Part shown: positions 40,969-50,072 of the stretch, in pieces | Layout: every line of letters starts with the position of its first letter | How positions within the stretch are numbered: the first letter of the stretch is position 1 | Source of the DNA: Effrenium voratum | Lineage: Eukaryota > Sar > Dinophyceae > Suessiales > Symbiodiniaceae | Assembly (NCBI GenBank): GCA_963377175.1 | Contig: CAUJNA010000578.1 | Coordinates: 130,890-194,889 of the forward strand | Reading direction: 5' to 3' | Length of the DNA stretch: 64,000 nt | Position numbers and translations under genes: made by a program | The notes under the pieces: model-generated | What the model was told of the DNA's origin: nothing | The model's database searches: none | The model's input: only the letters and a program-made list of their open reading frames with translations

Positions 40969-43900
40969 TCATGGGTCACGGGAAGCTGGTGCTCTGGTTT
41001 GGCTCATCTGCGTTGTAGGAAATTCAATGGGAACGTCTGGCTCCAGCCTCTCTTCTCCACACGCGTCATAACTTGTAGCTGGCGACAACGGTTCACCAGT
41101 CATTCCATTGATGCCTTCATCGGCCATCTCTTGCATGTACGTCTCGAAGAAATTCAAATGACCATCTCCACTTTGTGCATCATCTTCTGACGCTTGCACT
41201 GCTGCATCAGCTCTCTGTGCAAAATTCTCAGCAATTTCATCAATTCGTGCATCAACGTGAATTTTCACACGATCAAACAAACTCTCAGCGCTCATCTCTG
41301 CTTCCCTTACCATAGGGTAGCATATGGCTCGAACTTTTCTCTCATGCCAATGCACCAACCATCTGCCAAATGCACATGCGGAAATAATGCAAAACATCAA
41401 AAACATCATGCACACGAAGATTAGGCCAGCGGCCTTCCACGAAAATGTCTTGGGCTCATTCACGAAAATCTGCGAGTCACTCACATAAGAGCAAATGGCA
41501 TCAGGTCCTGAGCGCACATCAGGAGCTTGTGCAACGGCACCATCCAGGAAAAGTGCAAAAAGAATCTTCTTTGCAATACTCTTCTTCAAGTTCTTCGTCA
41601 CCCTGTGAACACTCATTCCAGCATTTCTTGAAATACGTCCAATGTCCGAATCCTCAAAGGTGTCCAGGGCGTCCCCGAGTTCCTTCAGCTGCGTCTTGAA
41701 CTGAAGCTTCTTGATCAAGCTGCCAAATTCAATCTCACCCAGGCGAGTGTAATCTCCATCCGGGTTTGCAAGGAAATTCAAATACAAAAGTTCATACAAC
41801 CTCCTGCGGTCAAAGCTCTTGGTGAAAAGGTCTGCCGGGTTGTAATACGTGCTGACGGGCTTAATGTACACAAGTTTATCTTTAACTGCTTGCTGTGTCC
41901 AAAGATATGCGATCTCAATGTGTTTCAAACGACCAGGACCCTGACGCTGCAAAATAGCGCGTGCACTTGAACTGTCCATGTATAGGGTTAGCTTGCAATC
42001 CCTACCTGTCATCTGGGTCCACAACTGTCTGATCATCATGCCCTCCTGCAACGCTGAAACTGCACTCAACAACTCTGCCTCACATGAAGAAAGTGCCCGG
42101 CTCCTTTGCGTACGCGATGCGGTTGTAATGGAAACACCGTTCATATAAATGCAATTTCCACTGATGCTTCTGCGGTCTCCCTTCATGGATGCCCAGTCTG
42201 AATCACTGTAGATACACAAAAAGTCCAAATTGCTTTCACTGCTTGCATGTGGAATATCTTGGTTATCCATGGGGTGTCTCCCGCAAAAGGTCCAGGGTAA
42301 AAGAATTGCAACTCTGGGATGCTTCTTCACATAACATACGACTTGAATCAGGGTCGACCATGCTGTCCTTGTAGGAGAGGACATCTTTGAAGACAAGTAC
42401 CGAACTGCATACATCAAATCAGGGCGGTCACCAACCAGGTACATCAACCTACCAGTTGCGCTCTGAAAAACTGCTTTGTCCTTGAAATCCAACAACTCAG
42501 AGGTGTCCTCATTTGTATGATTGTTGGGAAGAGGGGTACTCCGTCCTCGAACATGTTGCAAATCCAATTGTTCGATCAAACTGTTCACATGTTTGCAATC
42601 TGCTTCAACCATGATTCCCTTCTCATGCAAACAAACATGGCGCTTCAAATAAGTGTAACTATCTCCAATCTGATTGAACGGTCCTTGTACCTTCAACTTG
42701 AAGATGCTGCGCAAAAACTCGATTGCTGTTTTCACTTCTGCTTCACTGCCAATGATTAGCAAATCATCTACATGCGTGCAAATGCAACACTTGCCCGGCT
42801 TGGCAAAAACAGCTGGCGATGCGGCACACGGCTTAAAGCCTTCACCCTTAAGCTTCTCTGCCAGAAAATCCCCCCAAAGACTGCTAGCGGCCCGTTGGCC
42901 TGGCAACAAATAGCCAAGCACATAGGCTTTGCCTGAAAGCATGACCACTGTAAAGCGTCTTTGTGGTACCTGTAAATAGGCATCTGAAATATCGCACGCT
43001 GCGTGAAAATCCCCGCCTGTCCCTGTACAACAAGCGGTTGCTAAAACAAGCCGGAATGCTGCATTGCTTGGTGTGGGCGAAAACAAGCCTTCCATGAGCG
43101 GGTCTTTGCATCTGAGCTCCTTGGCCACAAGTCTGGATCTTCTGAACCAAACTTTCTCATTCGCTTCATTCGTTCGCTGCCTCCAGTCATACACGTGTCT
43201 TGTCTGCAAAACTAAAGGCTCTTCTCCATCTTCTGAAAGTTGTCCATTGTACGGCAAAAGCACACCCATCTTCAAGAGGCGTTCAATTTCCTCTTGGTCT
43301 GCATCTCGGTTGATCTGCTCCATCTGTTCTTCACCCAACTCAGGTGGAGCTGCATTGTTCGAAACCATCCATTCATCGCTGCTGAAAAACTCATATGAAC
43401 TGTCGTCATCTCTCAAACCTGAATCTGCATAAACTTCATCCCAAAACTCATCACCATGTGGCAAATCAGAGGGGTCACACTCATGTACATCCACTTCTGA
43501 AACGGCTTGGATGCGTTGCCTCTTTGCTGCGGCCTCTTCATTTCCAAGGGGTTGCGGGTCAACCAGCATTGGAGTCCTCGGTACGTTCTCTCCTGGGTTA
43601 AAAGCAGGATTCGGTGTCTGCTCAGGAGGAACATATGGGCCAGAACTCACAGCTGCAGCTGGTGGTGCCCTCAACACTGATGGCCTCAAAGAAACCAAAG
43701 GTGTCTCATCTGGCAAAATATCTTGACCAATCAATTGTTCTCGCGTTGGGAGGTCTTCCTCAAACAAAGTCTCAGGTTCACTGCCGGCCTCGTCTTCCAA
43801 GACTGCATCACGGGGTTGCTGCTTTTCAAACAGTACATCGTGGTGATCTAATTTGTAATTCCAGGGCGCACCGCTCATTGCAAGAATGTGCTGCAAGGAA

Positions 43901-45453
43901 AAACGATCAGGAATGCGACGGATGCATCTTGTCCGAATCACGCCTTGTGCAGTGCCAACCAAATGGCTGTCTGAAACCATGTCCTTAGTCAACCAAACTG
44001 CTTTCTGCCAGGTCGGTTGCCCTTTTGGCGCCTTGATCTGTGCAAATACAATCTCACCAAAGATTGCCACCTTGGAAGTGTACCTGCGGCCTGTCAAGGC
44101 TTCCCAAGGTGTCATGCGGGTTCTGCCATCTACCATGTACATGTTCTTCAAGAATGCTGCATGCTTATATGCCCAATCAACCACTGGGGATGTCTCAGGG
44201 ATTTTGCCCTTGATCTGGTCCTCCAAATGAGCAATGAGACACATGCCCAAGTTTCTGAGTGTCTGGACTTGGCGTTCCACGCGTCCTTGAGCTTCATGGT
44301 CTCCCACTTGAGCAAAACGCTTGGTCACCTTGCATCCTGCCTTTGTGAGCACGGTGGTTGCATCACTCAACAGCTGCTTTGTGGCAGGCTCCTGATCTGT
44401 TTGCAAAACTGTTTGAAGCGGGTTGCAATGTAAAGCAAAACGGCTCAACTCAGTTGCAAGGTGGATCCGCATCTTCCCTCCTTTGTGAGTGGTGGGCACA
44501 GTCAAAACCATCTTGGTATGCTTATCGGCTGCTACAAGAAACGTCTTGCCATTCTCACCTGCAGTGTACCCATAGTCAAAACTGACAACTGAACAAGGGG
44601 GTTCTTCTCGGTCGCGGTCCTCAAGTTCTTGGTGGTGATCACTCTTTGATCTGGTAGCCACACAAGCAGAACACCATGGCTGAAACGGCAAATGTGTGGC
44701 CTGATGCAATTCCACCACCATTGGATCATCAGGAATCTTTGGAATTCGCGGTACTTCAGGATCGCGCTGCTGTTCTCTAATCAACTTCTGCGAAATCTCA
44801 ATCTTGCTTTGCATATCCAACTCAATGTACTTAGAAACAAGTCTCCTCCACAACTTTGCTTTGCTCCCTGCTGAAGAAATTCCCATGAAGAGTGCGGCTT
44901 GTCTCAACTCTGCAAGGGTGTTCTCTGGAGTCAAAAGTTTATTGTCAATCACTAATTCGTCTTTGTCTGCATGTGGCACAATCTGAGGTGGCGGCTGCGC
45001 ATCTGGAACGGGTTGGGCAGGTTCTTCGGGTTGCTCACCTTCAGGAACAGGCTCAATGCCTTCATCAACAATTGCTTCAAAATCAAACGCTTCTTCTTCG
45101 ACAGCTTTCACATCTTGCCAGGTAAAATTCACACTGCCAAAAAATGTCAAGGTCTCCAATGGTCTCTCTGTCTCCAATTCTCGAAAGCGCTCGTCCTCGT
45201 CAAGCTCCATGTACTTTGTGGCTGGTTCAACCACTTCCCAAAACTCATCCTGTTTCCAAAGAGTCAGGCGGTAAGGAAAAGAACCAGGTCCAAAAGTGGG
45301 GTTTGGGTCTAAATAATGGGTTGTGGCGCATAAAACACTGGCACTCCATTGCCAATGATTGACCATCCAGGCTGTTGAAGAGCTGCATCCCATGCGGGAT
45401 TGAACTCGACGGCCTCCAAGAACTGCCTTGCCGGTCTCACCTCGAAGGTGTTC
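40969..45453 (-). CDS. copia pol: integrase, reverse transcriptase, RNase H, plus C-terminal membrane-type domain
   Basis: From the first ATG (45393) the protein is 1474 residues; the frame is open to 45453, overlapping gag. In order: a SAP-like helix pair (about 155-190, LRQAALFMGISSAGSKAKLW); integrase zinc site HQATH...CSAC (about 230) and core with FDYGYT, QTDQEPAT and GRVERQVQ (D, D, E); a long acidic linker; RT with CDISDAYLQVP and THVDDLLIIG; RNase H with YSDSDWASMKGDRRSISG, SSCEAELLSA and LYMDSSSARAI. After RNase H come about 250 extra residues containing a hydrophobic helix (GLIFVCMMFLMFCIISACAF, about 1320-1345), a basic WHERKVR and an acidic tail. The intact active sites suggest a working element. 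The extra membrane segment is unusual for copia. Confidence 0.92.
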   Translation of the reverse strand, partial: EHLRGETGKAVLGGRRVQSRMGCSSSTAWMVNHWQWSASVLCATTHYLDPNPTFGPGSFPYRLTLWKQDEFWEVVEPATKYMELDEDERFRELETERPLETLTFFGSVNFTWQDVKAVEEEAFDFEAIVDEGIEPVPEGEQPEEPAQPVPDAQPPPQIVPHADKDELVIDNKLLTPENTLAELRQAALFMGISSAGSKAKLWRRLVSKYIELDMQSKIEISQKLIREQQRDPEVPRIPKIPDDPMVVELHQATHLPFQPWCSACVATRSKSDHHQELEDRDREEPPCSVVSFDYGYTAGENGKTFLVAADKHTKMVLTVPTTHKGGKMRIHLATELSRFALHCNPLQTVLQTDQEPATKQLLSDATTVLTKAGCKVTKRFAQVGDHEAQGRVERQVQTLRNLGMCLIAHLEDQIKGKIPETSPVVDWAYKHAAFLKNMYMVDGRTRMTPWEALTGRRYTSKVAIFGEIVFAQIKAPKGQPTWQKAVWLTKDMVSDSHLVGTAQGVIRTRCIRRIPDRFSLQHILAMSGAPWNYKLDHHDVLFEKQQPRDAVLEDEAGSEPETLFEEDLPTREQLIGQDILPDETPLVSLRPSVLRAPPAAAVSSGPYVPPEQTPNPAFNPGENVPRTPMLVDPQPLGNEEAAAKRQRIQAVSEVDVHECDPSDLPHGDEFWDEVYADSGLRDDDSSYEFFSSDEWMVSNNAAPPELGEEQMEQINRDADQEEIERLLKMGVLLPYNGQLSEDGEEPLVLQTRHVYDWRQRTNEANEKVWFRRSRLVAKELRCKDPLMEGLFSPTPSNAAFRLVLATACCTGTGGDFHAACDISDAYLQVPQRRFTVVMLSGKAYVLGYLLPGQRAASSLWGDFLAEKLKGEGFKPCAASPAVFAKPGKCCICTHVDDLLIIGSEAEVKTAIEFLRSIFKLKVQGPFNQIGDSYTYLKRHVCLHEKGIMVEADCKHVNSLIEQLDLQHVRGRSTPLPNNHTNEDTSELLDFKDKAVFQSATGRLMYLVGDRPDLMYAVRYLSSKMSSPTRTAWSTLIQVVCYVKKHPRVAILLPWTFCGRHPMDNQDIPHASSESNLDFLCIYSDSDWASMKGDRRSISGNCIYMNGVSITTASRTQRSRALSSCEAELLSAVSALQEGMMIRQLWTQMTGRDCKLTLYMDSSSARAILQRQGPGRLKHIEIAYLWTQQAVKDKLVYIKPVSTYYNPADLFTKSFDRRRLYELLYLNFLANPDGDYTRLGEIEFGSLIKKLQFKTQLKELGDALDTFEDSDIGRISRNAGMSVHRVTKNLKKSIAKKILFALFLDGAVAQAPDVRSGPDAICSYVSDSQIFVNEPKTFSWKAAGLIFVCMMFLMFCIISACAFGRWLVHWHERKVRAICYPMVREAEMSAESLFDRVKIHVDARIDEIAENFAQRADAAVQASEDDAQSGDGHLNFFETYMQEMADEGINGMTGEPLSPATSYDACGEERLEPDVPIEFPTTQMSQTRAPASRDP
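45437..45453 (-). promoter_or_regulatory. gag/pol +1 frameshift window
   Basis: Gag (…AGA ACA CCT TCG AGG TGA) and pol (…CAC CTT CGA GGT GAG) overlap by 17 nt, and pol is +1 to gag. AGG followed by a UGA stop in the zero frame is a plausible +1 slip site. AGGTGAGA is also a good 5' splice-site sequence, so splicing is a second possibility. No pseudoknot was tested. Confidence 0.5.
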
Positions 45454-47293
45454 TCAGCATCTGTTTGCGAATACCTTTGGGTTCATCAGCACTGATTGCA
45501 AAAATTCTTGCATGGAAAGTCAAACTGCCTTTGCACATGTCCATCTGAATGCACTGCTCTGTATCTGGATGCCTCAATTCCAGTCCTTGCTCGCCTTGCC
45601 GGATTTCCCATCCATGCCTGAATAAGGATCCAGCACATAAAAGCGGTTCCTGTACATTTCCCACATAGGCCTTCTCGACCAATGAAATTAATTCTCCATC
45701 TGCTGTTTCAGTGACAAACTCAAACTTGCGCCTCCTTGACGACTGAATCACGCGGCCTTGTGCGTCTCGAAGCTGAGCTGATTTCTCATCCAGCAAAGGT
45801 TCACCCAAATGAGCATAACGCTGTGGCACAACTGAAACATCTGCACCACTGTCAAGTATCACAGTTGACAGATTGCCTGCAGAGGTTGGGTGGTTGTCTG
45901 ATGTCCAAACTGCTCGCGCTTCAAGTGTGTTGCTGTCATGAAAATGCGGCATGGTCCAATCATGCTCTTCATACATGGAAATGCACTCATCTTGATCCAC
46001 TGCAAAATCATGTTCATCCGAAATGTCAAAGAATTGCACGGTCCGAATCACATGGTTCTGGAAATTGTCATGAAAAGGTTCGGGTTCATCATCATCTTCG
46101 CACAAAACATACGTTGTAACTCTGCGCACATTGGAAGAAAAATTGACTGCTGCGGGGTTGGACTGACCACTGCTATTCTGTCCCATGTTGCTGCTTGAAG
46201 CTGCACTGCCTGCTCCAGCTGTTGAATTTACGTTCACATTGCGAATCTGGTCATCGCGTTGCTTCTTCCAACATTCTGCAATCCAATGATTTGTTCCACC
46301 GCAGTAATGACAAGTCTGGTCTTTGGGTCCTTTACCAGGTTTCCCTTTTCCTTTTCCTTTGGGAAAGTTTCCACCTCCTTTAGCCTCACCTTTCTTCGAC
46401 TTTCCTTTCCCTTTGAAATTGTCTTTTCCACCTCCTTTTCCATTCTTAGACCAGTCAAACTTGCCTTTTCCTTTCCCTTTCGGGTACTTCCCTTTGCCTT
46501 TGCCCACGCGGTCGATGTCCATGTCCTGAGAGTCGCCTGAAGTTGTCGTTGGGTGAGGTTTCACCATATTGGGTGTCCAGGTGCTTGTAGCGCGGTCATA
46601 ATCTGCAATCAAATCTTTCAGTTGACTATATGTCGTGTCATTGTTGGACATGAAAAGCTGAACGTGGCGTTTCAACTCTGGGGCAAGCAATCTCAGTAAA
46701 ACAGCGGTTTTCATAGTCTGATCAACCTCATTTCCAGTTGTCTGCTTGTAAGTTTCAAACAACTCCTCAATCTCACCAATCTTCTGTCTGGTTGTCATGT
46801 TACCAGCACTGGGTTTGTAACTCATGATGCAATCCATGATTGAAGTTGCACGTGTAACCGTCTTGGGTTCATTCTCCAAAAGAAGCTTGCGAAATGCCTC
46901 TGGGCCACAAAGATCTCGAACCTCCTCAATAACTCTGAAAGCATTGTGCTGCGTAAAAGACAAAAGTAAAGAATGAAGTTGCACCGCCAAGTTTGCATCC
47001 TCCGGGTCGTAGTCCACAAGTGACTTCTCTTCCGAGGGATGAGCATCGACGTGCTCAAGCATCTCATGCATTCTCTTGTTCTGAAGCGAAAGCCAACTCA
47101 GGAAGCGGGCTTTCCATGATCTCCATTCCTTGTGTTCTGTCTCCAGCGAGGTTGCACCAAATACCTGTGGCTGCTTCACAAGTTTCCCAAGGTTGTTCGG
47201 CCCCGTCTGCGCTGCTAATGTGGCTGCTCTCGCGGCCTCTGTTGCAGCTTGTAACATCTGTGCCACCATCGTGGCATCAAACTGTCCAGCCAT
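45437..47293 (-). CDS. copia gag-protease
   Basis: The start is the first ATG at 47293 (MAGQFDATMVAQMLQAATEA). A helical capsid-like region (EHKEWRSWKARFLSWLSLQN, AVLLRLLAPELKRHVQLFMS) is followed by a Gly/Lys-rich nucleic-acid-binding stretch (KGKGKYPKGKGKGKF), a CCHC zinc knuckle (CHYCGGTNHWIAEC) and an aspartic protease with VILDSGADVSVVPQRYAHLG near residue 500. Roles: particle formation, RNA packaging and polyprotein cleavage. The protease is on the gag side of the frame change. TGA at 45437-45439 ends it 17 nt after the pol frame opens. About 618 residues, no internal stop. Confidence 0.92.
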   Translation of the reverse strand: MAGQFDATMVAQMLQAATEAARAATLAAQTGPNNLGKLVKQPQVFGATSLETEHKEWRSWKARFLSWLSLQNKRMHEMLEHVDAHPSEEKSLVDYDPEDANLAVQLHSLLLSFTQHNAFRVIEEVRDLCGPEAFRKLLLENEPKTVTRATSIMDCIMSYKPSAGNMTTRQKIGEIEELFETYKQTTGNEVDQTMKTAVLLRLLAPELKRHVQLFMSNNDTTYSQLKDLIADYDRATSTWTPNMVKPHPTTTSGDSQDMDIDRVGKGKGKYPKGKGKGKFDWSKNGKGGGKDNFKGKGKSKKGEAKGGGNFPKGKGKGKPGKGPKDQTCHYCGGTNHWIAECWKKQRDDQIRNVNVNSTAGAGSAASSSNMGQNSSGQSNPAAVNFSSNVRRVTTYVLCEDDDEPEPFHDNFQNHVIRTVQFFDISDEHDFAVDQDECISMYEEHDWTMPHFHDSNTLEARAVWTSDNHPTSAGNLSTVILDSGADVSVVPQRYAHLGEPLLDEKSAQLRDAQGRVIQSSRRRKFEFVTETADGELISLVEKAYVGNVQEPLLCAGSLFRHGWEIRQGEQGLELRHPDTEQCIQMDMCKGSLTFHARIFAISADEPKGIRKQMLRTPSR

Positions 47294-47459
47294 CCCAAAA
47301 GGTACTGTTTGCCCTTCCAGGTTCCAATGTAAGGTTCTGTCTGCCCTCCAGATCCACTCAAGAGGTTCGCCCTCACACAAGAAAAGACTATGGCTCTACA
47401 CGGCACGGGCGCCTAACCAAAGGGGTTCCAAAGGATACCCTGAGCTCAGGTGACTCAGG

Positions 47460-47471
47460 GCTCCGCTACCA
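47460..47471 (-). promoter_or_regulatory. tRNA primer-binding site
   Basis: TGGTAGCGGAGC lies directly after the 5' LTR on the element's strand. Plant copia elements use TGGTATCAGAGC, complementary to initiator tRNA-Met; the start TGGTA and end GAGC match, so this probably pairs with the host initiator tRNA-Met 3' end. Confidence 0.7.
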
Positions 47472-47725
47472 TCTTATTTTCGCTCGCAAAGCCAAATGAC
47501 CCTCCGGTAGAAACAGATACTACACATGATCATAGCTCAATTGGCTGTGACCAAAGTCCACAACTCCAAACAAACTGTTGCAAGCTCATGCATGGAAAAC
47601 ACTATGACACAAATCTACTCTATGTCACATATGAGCTAAAGCACAAAAGCGTCTAAACTGTACGCGTGCTTATATGGAGCATTACATGGTATCTGGGGTC
47701 TGAGTGCTTGGGTCAATGTTTGACA
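47472..47725 (-). repeat. 5' LTR of copia element
   Basis: Identical to 40455-40708. It would hold the promoter for the element; TATATGG-type sequence (GCTTATATGGAG on plus) is visible but not diagnostic. It contains TAGCTCAATTGG, an A-box look-alike, which I do not treat as a tRNA. Confidence 0.95.
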
Positions 47726-48289
47726 GATTTGGAGCTGCTCATGGAAGGCGATGACTTCTTCGCCTACGATGCGGTCATAGAGGGCGTCGGTTTCGACTCC
47801 GAACCACTCATGCAGGGCACCGGTTTTGAATTTGAACCGCGCCTCGAGGTTGATGGTGTCGGTCAAGAGCTGATCACGACGGACGTCGGTTTCGTCTGGG
47901 AGCCACTCATGGAGAACGTCGGTTGCGATCGCAAACCGCCTCAAGGCGGCGTCGGTCTGGATTTTGAGCACCCCCTGAATGCCGTCGGTTTCGACTTTGA
48001 GCAGACGCTGGAGGGCGTCAATCCTGTCTTTGAGCCACGCTGCGTTGGTCCGCGTCGCATGTTCTGCCATTTGCTCGGCATCTGTGCGCCGGCGCTTGCG
48101 CTGCTTCCTCTTCTTGCACCCACTGTGGTTTGCAAGGTGCAGCCGACGCATCTCGTCGGGCTCCTGGCAGCCTTTTCTGGTTTGCGAACCAGCAGTCCCA
48201 GACAGCAACGTCGGCCTCCCACTTCTCGAGCAGGTCTCGCTGCGAAACCATACAGGCTTGCGGGCGCGCCGGAGAGGCCATGGTCTCAA
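47726..48289 (-). pseudogene. 5' part of coiled-coil ORF split by the copia element
   Basis: The minus-strand frame reads a basic nuclear-signal-like stretch (KKRKQRKRRRTDAEQ), then an amphipathic repeat region: NAAWLKDRIDALQRLLKVET, DGIQGVLKIQTDAALRRFAI and TGALHEWFGVETDALYDRIV, with period about 14-15 residues, up to EEVIAFHEQLQI at the insertion point. A second frame from an ATG at 48281 (MASPARPQACMVSQRDLLEK) overlaps the first 85 codons and may be the true N-terminus, joined by a frameshift or splice. The rest lies at 40279-40454. No family recognised. Confidence 0.5.
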
Positions 48290-48494
48290 GATGAGAATAG
48301 AGGCAGCTGTGTAGCGAGTTGTTTAAAACCCACAGGCGCCAGCCCGCCCGCCGCGGCAGAGACTACCGGAGGCCAGCAGGATGAACGCACCGCCGCGCTG
48401 GGCAACAGGATTGTCACGTCTCCCTGAAAACTCTGGGAGAGGCCTGTCGAATAGCAGCTATCTCCCGGTCTCGCCGGCTGCGCGACCAGCACGA

Positions 48495-48741
48495 GCTGGA
48501 CGCCGTGGTGGAGGAGCTGAGCGCCCTGCTGCCGAAGGAGCAGCTCTACCAGTTGTATGAACAGGCGACCAGGGAACCCTACAGCTTCCTCTTCGTGTAC
48601 TACCTCAAGCCAAAGAATGAGATGTTCTACATACGCTTCGAAGAGCGATTCGTAGTTGAAAAAGACGCCGATGGGAGCGGCGCTCAGCTTCCTGGGCCAG
48701 AAGCTGTTCGCCAGCTCCACGCTGATCAACGCGAAGTGTGA
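48495..48741 (+). pseudogene. helical viral-cluster ORF, unknown
   Basis: It reads DQHELDAVVEELSALLPKEQ and YQLYEQATREPYSFLFVYYL, then NEMFYIRFEERFVV; coding quality falls after that and the frame ends at TGA (48741). It may be the N-terminal half of a larger gene; the next credible coding is one frame away. GC-rich codon use matches the capsid-type genes. The antisense frame 48286-49182 is a shadow. Confidence 0.4.
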
Positions 48742-48805
48742 GAACATCTCCTGCTGCACCTCCGTTGCAGCCGTCCAGTCGCCCATCGTTCGCCGGACGG
48801 GCGGC

Positions 48806-49409
48806 TTCCTAGGGTGGCCGGCTCGGACAGCGACTTTGAGGTCGACCTGGGAGAGTCGCTGCACCTCCAAAGCGACGCCCGGCTCGCCGTCTACAAGATC
48901 CGCCTGGCCGACAGCTTTCTGTCGACTGATCGCGGCCGCTACCTCTACTGGGTCGACGCCGCGCTCGGCACGCTGAATTGGGCGCTCCTGTCGGAGGGCG
49001 CTTACACGGGTGCCCGTCTGGCGGCCTGGGTCAGCTCCAACTTTGCCACCGCGACCTATAGCGAGACCACGAACAGCCTCAGCGTCGCCTACGACGGCAA
49101 CCGGCTCATTCTGAACGACCTGGAGCTGCGCCAGCAATTTCCTAACGCAGCGGACTACCCTGCTGCGCATGATGGCGCACAACGAGGTCTACCTGCGCTG
49201 CGCCCAGTTGGCCAACGCCAGCCGAGTGCTGGGCAACCTGGGCAACGACATCCTCTCCAAGATCACGCTGAAGAGCGGCGTGGCGCTTCATGGCTCTAAG
49301 GGGCCCGGTCACCCTGAGGCACATGCGCTTCCGGCTGACCGACCTGGATGGCAACGTCCGGCTTCGCGGGTCGTCTTTGTCGTTCGTGTTATATCTTGAC
49401 CACGTATAA
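48806..49409 (+). pseudogene. virion-structural-protein-like gene (penton or minor capsid type)
   Basis: Pieces in order: VAGSDSDFEVDLGESLHLQS, RLAVYKIRLADSFLSTDRGR, YLYWVDAALGTLNWALLSEG, AYTGARLAAWVSSNFATATY and YDGNRLILNDLELRQQFP; then, after a frameshift near 49145, MAHNEVYLRCAQLANASRVL; then, after another near 49290, PVTLRHMRFRLTDLDGNVRL and GSSLSFVLYLDHV before TAA (49407-49409). The 'Y+G..L+..L...F....Y....N.L.V' pattern, with a C-terminal 'LTD.DG..L.L.G..LSF', is common in structural proteins of polinton-like and related small DNA viruses. The exact protein is not certain. Two frameshifts make it a pseudogene. Confidence 0.5.
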
Positions 49410-49418
49410 TTAAAAAGG

Positions 49419-49738
49419 ATGGAGCCGACCGAACAAGAGGCGCCAGAGGCGCAGGAGTACGCTGCGCAGGACGCTGCGCCGGAGACACCTCACGCTGCGC
49501 CGGAGGCACCGGAGCCGAAACGACGGGGCAGGCCCCCTGGCAGCAAGAACAAACCGAAGCAGGATGTGCCTACTGAGCCGGCTGCCCCAAAGCGCCGGTT
49601 GAGACGACACCAGCGGAGGCACCACCAGCGGAGGCAGAGGCGCCTCAGCTTACAAGAGAGCAGCAGCGCGCCCTGCGCATGCTGGAGAGGCAGTCCGCCT
49701 ATGACCGGTTGACGACAGGCGCAAGCGTACTGGTATGA
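49419..49738 (+). pseudogene. AT-hook protein, viral cluster
   Basis: It starts nine bases after the previous stop. MEPTEQEAPEAQEYAAQDAA and Pro/Glu/Ala repeats lead to PKRRGRPPGSKNKPKQ, a classic AT-hook (RGRP core) that binds the minor groove of AT-rich DNA. After a frameshift near 49597 the reading continues PAEAEAPQLTREQQRALRML and ERQSAYDRLTTGASVLV to TGA at 49736-49738. In a viral context this could be a genome-packaging or core protein (inference). The next ORF's ATG overlaps the stop. Confidence 0.5.
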
Positions 49739-50037
49739 AAAGCGAGATGATGTCCATTGAACCCCGCAACGAGCCGCGGATGCTCCAGTGGTTCCGCAAG
49801 ACCTACCCCAGCTACAACTTGCAGCCGCTGCTGCTGAAGCGCTACCGAGAACTGGAGGAGGCGCGGGCCTTCAACAACTGGCTGGGCGAGCGCAGGCAGG
49901 CGCAGGAGGGGCAACGGCACCTGGACGACGTGAGCCGGCTGACGGAGGCCGTGCACCGCCAGGTACCCCAGCTGCGCTACGCGCGCGCCGAGCGCCGGGG
50001 CGTGGAACGCGCAGCGGACGAAGTTGCGCAACGGTAA
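49735..50037 (+). CDS. small helical ORF, viral cluster
   Basis: ATGA overlap: the ATG at 49735 overlaps the preceding TGA. It reads KSEMMSIEPRNEPRMLQWFR, SYNLQPLLLKRYRELEEARA and DDVSRLTEAVHRQVPQLRYA, a helical, basic protein of 100 residues. It appears intact. Function unknown; tight start-stop overlap is usual in compact viral genomes. Confidence 0.45.
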   Translation: MKSEMMSIEPRNEPRMLQWFRKTYPSYNLQPLLLKRYRELEEARAFNNWLGERRQAQEGQRHLDDVSRLTEAVHRQVPQLRYARAERRGVERAADEVAQR

Positions 50038-50072
50038 AGAGATGAAGACGCTTCGGGCCCACGGCTTCAACC

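Larger units (their letters stand above)
40455..47725 (-). mobile_element. complete young Ty1/copia-type LTR retrotransposon (7271 bp)
   Basis: Identical LTRs at both ends, a 5-bp GATTT target duplication (40450-40454 and 47726-47730), a primer-binding site next to the 5' LTR, and two long intact ORFs: gag-protease, then integrase-RT-RNase H. LTR identity over 254 bp means very recent insertion or recent gene conversion. The element is inserted in the same direction as a coiled-coil ORF. The gag/pol junction uses a frame change. Confidence 0.95.

Noticed and set aside
48286..49182. 298-codon minus-strand frame
   Set aside because: Antisense shadow of GC-rich plus-strand viral-type genes, which show conserved-looking motifs; the minus frame shows none.
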